From positions 1-8,814 of the forward strand of contig DCWN01000004.1 in NCBI GenBank assembly GCA_002328835.1: 8,814 nucleotides of DNA. Direction: 5' to 3'. Positions 1-5,221 of the stretch are shown here, piece after piece (position 1 is the stretch's first letter; the number at the start of each line of letters is the position of its first letter). Source of the stretch: Acidobacteria bacterium UBA2161 (GTDB taxonomy: Bacteria > Acidobacteriota > Vicinamibacteria > Vicinamibacterales > UBA823). A model generated the notes under the pieces. That model was not told where the DNA came from and ran no database searches. It was given only the letters and a program-made list of their open reading frames with translations. The translations under genes were made by a program, and so were the position numbers.

Positions 1-76
1 TGGCGTCCCCAACGGGATTCGAACCCGTGTTTTAGCCTTGAAAGGGCTACGTCCTAGGCCTCTGGACGATGGGGAC
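1..76 (-). tRNA. tRNA-Glu (anticodon TTC), complete with encoded CCA
   Basis: Reading the minus strand gives a full cloverleaf. The acceptor stem GTCCCCA pairs with TGGGGAC, the discriminator base is G and the CCA end is encoded (plus-strand TGG at 1-3). The anticodon stem TAGCC/GGCTA encloses the loop CTTTCAA, so the anticodon is TTC, which reads Glu codons GAA and GAG. The T arm contains GGTTCGAATCC. The sequence closely follows bacterial tRNA-Glu as I remember it, including the D-arm GTCCAGAGGCCTAGGAC. The gene's 3' end lies at the window edge, so its downstream neighbour cannot be seen. Confidence 0.97.
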
Positions 77-137
77 CCTGGAGTGTTGTCGGCGCTTGGA
101 TGCACGAGGTGCAGGCCGAGCGCACGTACGATCGAAA

Positions 138-146
138 AGTGTAACA
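138..146 (-). promoter_or_regulatory. Probable extended -10 promoter for tRNA-Glu
   Basis: On the minus strand the sequence is TGTTACACT, an extended TGn element followed by a -10-like TACACT (4 of 6 consensus positions). It lies about 60 nt upstream of the tRNA 5' end, giving a leader of roughly 55 nt. No convincing -35 hexamer is seen. It is back to back with the plus-strand promoter at 190-195. Confidence 0.4.
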
Positions 147-189
147 CGGCGCGAGTGTGCCGGAGCGCTGGTCAGGTCCGCATCGGTTC

Positions 190-195
190 TATAAT
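190..195 (+). promoter_or_regulatory. Consensus -10 box (TATAAT) for the nucleotidyltransferase cassette
   Basis: A perfect TATAAT stands out in otherwise G+C-rich sequence. Transcription would be expected to begin about 7 nt downstream, which falls on or next to the GTG at 202. No clear -35 box is present 16-18 nt upstream (candidate GCTGGT at 167-172). If the promoter is real, the mRNA is leaderless, which also argues against translation starting at the earlier in-frame GTG at 157. Confidence 0.5.
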
Positions 196-201
196 GACCA
201 C

Positions 202-708
202 GTGGCGCTGTTTGAGCCGCTGTTCCAGGCGCTGAACGAAGCCGGCGTCCGCTACGTTGTCGTCGGTGGCGTGGCCGTGGTCCTGCACGGCCACGCACGA
301 TTGACGGCGGACATCGACTTGGCCTGCGATTTGGCCCCCGCGCAGGCGCGCCTCCTCATCGAGACCCTCGTCAATCTCGGGTTCGCGCCACGAGCGTCGG
401 TCGAGCCTCTGGACTTTGCCGATCCCAACATCCGACAGAGTTGGATCGACGACAAGGGGATGGAGGTGTTTTCGATGGTCGATCGGGCGGACCCGATGCG
501 TGCGGTTGATATCTTCGCTGCGAGTCCGATCGAGTTCGAACAGTTGTTGGCCAGGGCGGATGAGATTCTGCTCGAAGCGACAGCGGTTCGGGTTGCGTCG
601 ATTCCCGACCTGATCCAGTTGAAGCGCCTCGCCGGTCGACCCCAAGACCTGGCGGATATCGAACAACTCGAGCGGATACTGCGGCGCCGTGAGGGGGCGG
701 ACGGATGA
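202..708 (+). CDS. Small nucleotidyltransferase, Pol-beta fold (AbiEii/MNT-like), probable cassette partner
   Basis: This is a 168-residue protein if started at GTG 202; an in-frame GTG at 157 would add 15 residues. Residues 19-39 carry the nucleotidyltransferase signature: a hydrophobic strand, GG at 22-23, LHGHARLTADID, with catalytic-type aspartates D37 and D39. A third likely metal-binding acid is D103 in AVDIF. The C-terminal part has SIPDLIQLKRLAGRPQDLAD (133-152), a pattern typical of AbiEii-like and related small nucleotidyltransferases. Relatives transfer nucleotides to tRNA, protein or small molecules, and many act as toxins or antitoxins; the target here cannot be told. I prefer the start at 202 because a perfect TATAAT ends 6 nt upstream and the family motif begins soon after. 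The stop overlaps the next gene by 4 nt. No Shine-Dalgarno is visible at either start. Confidence 0.85.
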   Translation: MALFEPLFQALNEAGVRYVVVGGVAVVLHGHARLTADIDLACDLAPAQARLLIETLVNLGFAPRASVEPLDFADPNIRQSWIDDKGMEVFSMVDRADPMRAVDIFAASPIEFEQLLARADEILLEATAVRVASIPDLIQLKRLAGRPQDLADIEQLERILRRREGADG

Positions 709-938
709 CCGAACGCGATCGGCCGCGAGGTTGGGAGGCGAGTCGCCAGGCCAGCCTAGATGCGGCCTTGGAGGCCACACCTGCGCAGCGACTTGCCTGG
801 CTGGAGGAGGCGCTGGAGTTGGCCTACAGCGCCGGTGCCCTGCCCAAGAGACCCGCACCCAACCCCCTCTCAGAGGGAGAGGGGGGAGCCCAGGCGCGGC
901 ATTTGCCGCCCCGTTCGCGACGCCATTCGCGGGCCTGA
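705..938 (+). CDS. Small helical protein translationally coupled to the nucleotidyltransferase
   Basis: This 77-residue ORF starts at an ATG that shares ATGA with the stop of the upstream gene, so translation is probably coupled. Residues 1-47 look like a real protein: charged and helix-forming, with a TPAQRLAWLEEALELAYSAG segment (25-44). I recall similar short proteins beside such nucleotidyltransferases, but know no function. It lacks the R-x4-6-H signature of HEPN toxins, so it is not an ordinary MNT/HEPN pair. The rest, from about residue 50 (PAPNPLSEGEGG onward), is encoded by palindromic repeat DNA and has low-complexity, Arg/Pro-rich composition. It is probably an acquired tail, and the ancestral stop was probably near the Leu-Pro at 47-48. 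An antitoxin or activity-modulating role is inferred from context alone. Confidence 0.6.
   Translation: MTERDRPRGWEASRQASLDAALEATPAQRLAWLEEALELAYSAGALPKRPAPNPLSEGEGGAQARHLPPRSRRHSRA
863..885. repeat. Palindromic repeat, 9-bp stem (CCCCCTCTC / GAGAGGGGG)
   Basis: CCCCCTCTC at 863-871 is the exact reverse complement of GAGAGGGGG at 877-885, with a 5-nt loop. There is no T-tract on either strand, so it is not a canonical intrinsic terminator. On the minus strand it reads CCCTCTCCCTCTGAGAGGG, resembling a class of dispersed intergenic palindromes found in many G+C-rich genomes. It lies inside the 3' part of the small ORF at 705-938. Confidence 0.65.
896..909. repeat. Short palindrome, 6-bp stem (GCGGCA / TGCCGC)
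   Basis: GCGGCA at 896-901 and TGCCGC at 904-909 are exact inverted repeats separated by TT; in RNA this would fold as 5 bp with a 4-nt loop. It lies between two stronger hairpins at 863-885 and 928-947. Alone it could be chance in such G+C-rich DNA; its place in the cluster is the reason to list it. Confidence 0.4.
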
Positions 939-947
939 AGGCCCGCG
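928..947. repeat. Palindromic repeat, 8-bp stem with TGAA loop
   Basis: CGCGGGCC at 928-935 pairs perfectly with GGCCCGCG at 940-947 around a TGAA tetraloop (TTCA on the other strand). It follows the 863-885 hairpin and lies between convergent genes. There is no T-tract. The stop codon of the small plus-strand ORF (936-938) falls inside the loop, so this element ends that reading frame. I recall the flanking pattern (GGTGGCGCGGGCCTTCAGGC on the minus strand) as a dispersed intergenic repeat in acidobacterial genomes, but cannot verify it here. Confidence 0.6.
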
Positions 948-993
948 CCACCGACAGCTCGTGGGCCGCACCGGGCGTTCAGCCGGTCGTCGC

Positions 994-2570
994 CTATTCG
1001 TAGCGGAGCGCCACGTCGGGGTCGACGCGGGTGGCTCGGTACGCGGGCACGTAGCTGGCCACGAGCGCGATTGCGGCAAGCAGCACGGTGATGCCGCCGA
1101 ACGTCAACGGGTCGTGCGGGTCGATCTCGAAGAGCAGACTGCCGAGCATCCGCGTGACGGCGAAGGCGGCACCGAGGCCAATGGCGAGGCCGGCCGCCGT
1201 GAGCAGCACGGCGCGGCGCATGACGAGGCCGAGCACGTCCGACTGGTCGGCGCCAAGGGCCATCCGGATCCCTATCTCGTGGGTGCGCCGTGCGACGGTG
1301 TAGGCGATGACGCCGTAGAGCCCGATGGCGGCGAGCACGAGCGCAACGGCGGAGAAGATCGTCAGCAAGCCGCTGAACATCGGATCGGTCGCCATCTCGC
1401 GCGACAGTACCTCGTCCATCGTCTGCGTTTCGAAGAGCGGCAGGTTCGGGTCGAGCTGGGCCACCTCCGCCCTGACGGCCGAGACGATCGTCTCGGGGGC
1501 CTGCTGCGTCCGGACGAACAGCGCGAGCGGCGGGCGACGGTCGAACCAGATCGGCGGCTGGGTATAGGGTACGTAGAGCTGCACCCGCGACTGTTCCTTC
1601 AGTTCGTAATGGCGCACGTGGCCGACGACGCCGACGACCTCGCGCCAGATCATCTCGGGCGTCTCGCCGTCGCCCTGAGACTCGAACGAGACCCGGCGGC
1701 CGATCGGATCCTCGTTGGGCCAGAACTCTTCGGCCATGGTTTCATCAATGACCGCAACGAGGGTGCGGCCCTCGATGTCCGGCTCGTCGAAGACCCGGCC
1801 ACGCAGCAGCGGGATGCCCATCGTCTCGAAGTAGGCGCCGCTGGCGGCCTGGAACATCGCGGAGGCGGCGGAATCACCTTCGAGCGGTCGGTTGTCAGGC
1901 AGCGTGCCCGATTCGGAGGCACCGCTCGCGAGGGGCACGGCGCTGTTGATACCCACGGAGATGACGCCGGGCAGCGACTGGACGCGATCGAGGAGCCGGC
2001 CGTAGAAGCCGTGCCACTGCGGGAAGTCGGTGTACTCGGCCGGCGGCAAGGGGACGCGCGTGGAGACGACGCGCTCCGACGAGAAGCCGGGGTCGATCGC
2101 GCCGACACGCGCGAAGCTTCGGATCATCAGGCCGGCGCCGATCAGAAGGACGAGCGCGAGCGCGACCTCGGCGACGACGAGCACGGCTTTGAAACGGTTT
2201 CCGCCGCCGCTGCCGCCGCTGCGGCCACCTTCCTTGAGGGTCTCGTGCGGATCTCAGCGCGATCTCGGGCTGCCGCTCGTCGGCGCGCGCGAGCAGCAGG
2301 TTGGCCATGTTGGCACATGCGATGAGCAGCACGAACCCGACCGCGCCGAAGAGCAGCAGCAGCGCCGGCTCGATGTCCCCGACGGCGATATCCCTGAGGG
2401 CCACGACGGTGGGCACGCCGTCCCAGCCGGTCGCCTCGGTCACCTCGCGGCCGACGCGCTCCATGTCGTCGCGCGCGGCGCCGACCGTGAAGCCTTCCCG
2501 CATCCGGGCCATCCCGATGATGCCGGGGCTGCGGCCCCGACTCTCCCAGGGCAGCGAGTCGGCGTAGGCG
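994..2570 (-). pseudogene. ADOP-family MacB/FtsX-like permease, N-terminally truncated and frameshifted
   Basis: Members of this family are large inner-membrane proteins with two MacB-periplasmic plus FtsX halves, usually around 800 residues. Only parts remain. The middle piece (about 2570 to 2256) reads YADSLPWESRGRSPGI, then a helix with GFVLLIACANMANLLLARA, ending at EIALR. The second piece, in another frame from about 2252, reads ETLKEGGRSGG and continues without interruption to the stop. Within it the ORF from GTG 2184 is 396 residues: a membrane helix at 4-22, a MacB-like periplasmic domain at about 45-260, three helices at about 270-298, 325-345 and 362-382, the FtsX motif RTHEIGIRMALGA and the ending RVDPDVALRYE. 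The N-terminal quarter or more is missing, as are roughly a hundred residues between the pieces. The C-terminal ORF might still be translated, but a working transporter is unlikely. Confidence 0.85.
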
Positions 2571-2867
2571 CCCGCCCTCGTAGAACGCCATCGCGAGATA
2601 CATCTGTCCCGCGTCGGTCTCGCCGATGTCGTAGATCGTGTAGGTGTTCGGATGGTCGAGCGCGGAGGCCGCCTGGGCCTCATGGACGAAGCGAGCCTTG
2701 GCGGTGTCGTCGCGGGTGGCCACGCGCGGCAGGAACTTCAGCGCGACCGAACGGCGGAGCCGGATGTCGAGGGCGTGGTAGACGACCCCCATCCCGCCCT
2801 CGCCGATGATCGAGATGAATTCGTAGGGCCCGATTCGGGCGCCAGGCTCGATCCGTATGGCTGGCAG
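2571..2867 (-). pseudogene. Ser/Thr protein kinase, N-terminal fragment
   Basis: About 99 codons encode the start of a Hanks-type (PknB-like) kinase N-lobe. Visible are ARIGPYEFISIIGEGGMGVV with the glycine-rich loop, VALKFLP with the ATP-anchoring lysine, a FVHEAQAASALDHPN alpha-C helix with its glutamate, and YDIGETDAGQMYLAMAFYEG in the hinge region. The fragment ends there; no HRD catalytic loop or DFG follows. In the same frame the sequence becomes Arg-rich nonsense down to 2142, because it is then reading permease DNA out of frame. No ATG or GTG lies in frame upstream of the loop: the natural start would be near CTG 2867, and the first in-frame ATG (2792) is inside the loop. It begins only 5 nt after the cupin stop codon. 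A catalytically active product is excluded. Confidence 0.82.
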
Positions 2868-2872
2868 GTGGC

Positions 2873-3379
2873 CTACTGGAGCGGCTCCTCGTCGAACTTC
2901 ACGAGCGTGTAGAGGAACTGACCTCCGGCGGGGATGATGATGTGGTGCGCGGTGGCCATCGGCACGTGCAGGATGTCGCCCGGGCCGAGTTCGTGGCGGG
3001 TGCCGCCCCGGATCCCGCTGCCGCGCTGCTGTTTCCGGGGGAGCGATTCCGCACCGACCAGCTCGCCGCCGATGACGAAGGTCGCGCGGCCGCGGTGGAC
3101 GACGTAGAGATCGGCCTCGGTCTCGTGGTACTCGGCGCGCCCGGTCTGTCCGCGAAGCACGTAGTAGACCGAGTGACCATCCTCGTTGCGGATCGTTTCG
3201 TAGACCATCGCGCGATCGCCGATCTCTCGCTCGAGACGGTCGCCGATCGCGTCGACGTCCGCGCTTGGCCAGAGAACGAAGCCCGCTGGGCCGCTCGGCT
3301 CCTGCGCCGCCAGATCAGCCGTGCAGACGGCGGTGCCGACCAGGCCCGCGATGACGATGAGGCCCCAGAGGTTTCGCAT
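2873..3379 (-). CDS. Secreted cupin-domain protein
   Basis: This is a 168-residue protein. Residues 1-25 form a Sec signal peptide (MRNLW, hydrophobic GLIVIAGLVGTAV, cleavage likely near DLAAQ), so it should act in the periplasm. Residues about 75-165 form a single cupin barrel. Motif 1 is represented by YHETEADLYVVHRGRATFVI (84-103) and motif 2 by PGDILHVPMATAHHI (133-147). Likely metal ligands are H85, E87 and H145 or H146; the usual HxH pair is altered to HxE. Two extra basic stretches, including PRKQQRG, sit between the motifs. I chose the start at 3379 because AAGGAGA lies 5 nt upstream and the signal peptide begins there. The frame is open back to ATG 3466, which has no ribosome site and would bury the signal peptide. 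Substrate or enzymatic role is unknown. The kinase and permease remnants follow on the same strand. Confidence 0.88.
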   Translation of the reverse strand: MRNLWGLIVIAGLVGTAVCTADLAAQEPSGPAGFVLWPSADVDAIGDRLEREIGDRAMVYETIRNEDGHSVYYVLRGQTGRAEYHETEADLYVVHRGRATFVIGGELVGAESLPRKQQRGSGIRGGTRHELGPGDILHVPMATAHHIIIPAGGQFLYTLVKFDEEPLQ

Positions 3380-3384
3380 CGCCG

Positions 3385-3391
3385 TCTCCTT
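3385..3391 (-). promoter_or_regulatory. Shine-Dalgarno AAGGAGA deciding the cupin start
   Basis: The minus strand reads AAGGAGA, then 5 nt, then ATG at 3379. This is the best-matching ribosome site near any in-frame start of the cupin gene and agrees with the predicted signal peptide. Confidence 0.8.
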
Positions 3392-3502
3392 AGTTGCCCG
3401 CGAGGAACGCCCGGGCTTCTCGGTCAGATCCTCGCGATCGGCGGTGCTCCCCATGGGGTGCTCCATCTGGACTGAGGGTTTGCCAGCGTGGCCGGCCCCG
3501 CA

Positions 3503-3511
3503 ATCATAGCA
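3503..3511 (-). promoter_or_regulatory. Extended -10 promoter upstream of the cupin gene
   Basis: The minus strand reads TGCTATGAT: a TGn extension with a 5-of-6 -10 hexamer TATGAT. There is no good -35 box at 17 nt (CGGGAG). Transcription would start near 3496, leaving a 5' leader of about 117 nt before the ATG at 3379. It lies in the short gap after the symporter stop, so the cupin need not depend on the upstream operon. Confidence 0.55.
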
Positions 3512-3538
3512 CTGGCGCCCTCTCGCTCCCGGACGACG

Positions 3539-5002
3539 CTAGCCGACGAACGCGTCGACGTGCGCCGACTCCATCGGCTCGGTTGCCAGCGACCCGACGA
3601 CCAGGACGACGACGTTGGCCGCCAGCCCCCAAATGCCTGGTTGAACCAGTTGCCACTGCAGGGCCGGCACGAGGTTCCAGACGAACGTGACGACGCAGCC
3701 GGCGGCGAGGCCGCCGATGACGCCGGCAGGGGTCGAGCGCCGCCAGCAGAGCGCGGCGATGAGTGCAGGGAAGATCTGCGCGATGAAGCCGTAGGAGAGC
3801 AGCAAGAGGAGAACGAGCGAGACCTCGGACGACACGGCGAAGTAGTAGGCCACGGCGCCGATCGCCACGACCGTCCAGCGGATGAGGCGGGTCTCGTCGG
3901 CGTCGGAGAGTGACGGACGGACGACGGCGCGGTAGCCGTCCTTGATCACGACCGCGCCGGCGGCGTGGACGATCGCGTCGCCGCTCGACATCGAGGCGGC
4001 GAGGGCGCCGGCACAGAAGAGACCGACGACCACCGCCGGCAGGCCCAGCGAGGTGACGATCGTTGGGAGGATCGTGTCGACCGGCGTTACGCCGGGGAAG
4101 GCCAGGACGCCGGAAAAACCGATGAGCAGGATCGGCAGCAGGAAGAACGCAAAGGTCGGATAGAAGACGACCGTCTTCCTGAGCGTGGCAATGTTCTCCG
4201 CCGTGTAGATCTTCATGAAGTAGTGCGGCCAGACGGAGAACCCGAAGACCGAGATGACGATCGCGCTCGAATAGCCGCCCCAGGTCCAGGGCGCGCCCGC
4301 GGCATCGAGGCCGGGCGCCGCGAGCATCTCGGGCGCCACCTCGGCGATCCGTTCGAACATCGGGCCGATGCCGCCGTGCAACGCGCGAGGGAGGTAGAGG
4401 CCGAGGCCCCAGGCGAGCGCCATCATGAGAATCCCCTGGAACGTGTTCGTCCAGGCGACGCCCATGACGCCGCTGCGGAAGACATAGAGCAGGACGACGC
4501 CGTAGGTGATCGCCGCGCCCGCCCAGACCGGCATCCGCCCTTCGGTGACCACCGAGAAGACGTAGCCGGCGCCCTGCATCTGGAGCGTCAGGTAGGGGAC
4601 GAACGCGATCAGGCTGATGACGGCGAGGACGGCCGAGATGTAGCGGCTGTGATAGCGGTGCGCGAACAGTTCGGCCTGCGTGACGTAGCCGAAACGGCGC
4701 CCGAGTCGGGCGACCCGCGGGCCGAAGAAGTACATCGGGACGAGGCCGAGACTGGTGTAGGAAATGATGTAGAACGCCGCGGCGCCGCGCGAGTAGGCCC
4801 AGCCGGGTCCGCCGAGAAACGAGAACGCACTGAAGATCGACGCGCCGAGCACGAAGTAGAGGACCACGAAGCCGAGCCGGCGATCGCCGGCTACATAGCC
4901 CTCGATGCCTCGCGACGCCGAGCGACCCGAGAGGAGCCCGACGGCGAGCGAGGCGCCCAGGTACCCGATCGTGACGAGGAAGACGATGATCCAGTCGGGC
5001 AT
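3539..5002 (-). CDS. Sodium:solute symporter family (SSS/SLC5) transporter
   Basis: This 487-residue, very hydrophobic protein has about 13 predicted membrane helices and full family length. Family features are visible: VLGASIFSAFSFLGGPGWAY in the first-repeat helix (51-70), a cytoplasmic RLGRRFGYVTQAELFAHRY (99-117), QMQGAGYVF (141-149) and the TM8-type motif GALAASMSSGD (332-342), whose serine pair matches the Na2 site of SSS transporters. The FLGGPGWAYSRGAA region recalls monocarboxylate and pantothenate symporters of the MctP/PanF branch. The substrate cannot be fixed from sequence. It starts at ATG 5002, 9 nt after the DUF3311 stop, with no clear ribosome site, so translational coupling is likely. 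Sharing an operon with an alpha-hydroxy-acid oxidase suggests uptake of lactate, glycolate or a similar acid (inference). Confidence 0.96.
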   Translation of the reverse strand: MPDWIIVFLVTIGYLGASLAVGLLSGRSASRGIEGYVAGDRRLGFVVLYFVLGASIFSAFSFLGGPGWAYSRGAAAFYIISYTSLGLVPMYFFGPRVARLGRRFGYVTQAELFAHRYHSRYISAVLAVISLIAFVPYLTLQMQGAGYVFSVVTEGRMPVWAGAAITYGVVLLYVFRSGVMGVAWTNTFQGILMMALAWGLGLYLPRALHGGIGPMFERIAEVAPEMLAAPGLDAAGAPWTWGGYSSAIVISVFGFSVWPHYFMKIYTAENIATLRKTVVFYPTFAFFLLPILLIGFSGVLAFPGVTPVDTILPTIVTSLGLPAVVVGLFCAGALAASMSSGDAIVHAAGAVVIKDGYRAVVRPSLSDADETRLIRWTVVAIGAVAYYFAVSSEVSLVLLLLLSYGFIAQIFPALIAALCWRRSTPAGVIGGLAAGCVVTFVWNLVPALQWQLVQPGIWGLAANVVVLVVGSLATEPMESAHVDAFVG

Positions 5003-5011
5003 CGCGAGGGG

Positions 5012-5221
5012 CTAGGACGCGTCGTCCTTCGGAGCCCGCCAGTCGTACCAGAGCAGCGCGACGAAGGCTACGACCGAAAGACCCAGAACGTAGACGAGGG
5101 CGAAGGGCAGGCCGAGGATGAACGGCCGGATCCGGCTCACGAGCGGGTAGACGGGCCACATCGTGGCCACGAAGAGTGCGGCGAAGAAGATCGCGAGGGA
5201 CCGGAGCCCGGAGTTACCCAC
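5012..5221 (-). CDS. DUF3311 small membrane protein, probable symporter partner
   Basis: This 69-residue protein has two membrane helices, at about 7-27 (LAIFFAALFVATMWPVYPLV) and 36-59 (GLPFALVYVLGLSVVAFVAL). They are joined by a short loop with SRIRPFILGLPF, the DUF3311 hallmark. DUF3311 proteins are regularly encoded just before SSS symporters, as here, and resemble the small subunit-like proteins accompanying PanF. A role in symporter stability or assembly is inferred. The start codon is GTG at 5221, overlapping the oxidase stop by 8 nt (GTGGGTAA), which implies coupling. It ends in charged WRAPKDDAS, probably cytoplasmic. Confidence 0.9.
   Translation of the reverse strand: MGNSGLRSLAIFFAALFVATMWPVYPLVSRIRPFILGLPFALVYVLGLSVVAFVALLWYDWRAPKDDAS

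Noticed and set aside
1..76. tRNA-Glu as the attachment site of an integrated element covering the window
   Set aside because: Integration normally uses the tRNA 3' end, which here faces out of the window. No integrase or repeated tRNA 3' fragment was noticed by eye inside the window.
172..951. Minus-strand frame (259 codons) opposite the nucleotidyltransferase, beginning in the repeat cluster
   Set aside because: Its start is made of palindromic repeat DNA and the rest is antisense to a gene with an intact catalytic motif.
760..2325. Long plus-strand open frame (521 codons) opposite the permease remnant
   Set aside because: Its translation is Arg/Asp/Gly-rich with no recognisable motif, and the minus strand carries clear permease homology throughout. 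Long antisense frames are expected in G+C-rich coding DNA.
2142..2792. The 216-codon minus-strand ORF beginning MGVVYHALD as a real kinase-like protein with a poly-alanine tail
   Set aside because: Only the first 74 or so codons are kinase. The rest, including the Ala run, is permease DNA read out of frame.
3380..3538. Intrinsic terminator or riboswitch between the symporter and the cupin
   Set aside because: Only an imperfect GCCAG/CTGGC pairing is visible, with no T-tract and no recognisable aptamer. The extended -10 promoter is the only supported element.
3504..5159. Minus-strand frame of 551 codons overlapping the symporter
   Set aside because: It is an Arg/Pro-rich out-of-frame reading of the symporter gene.
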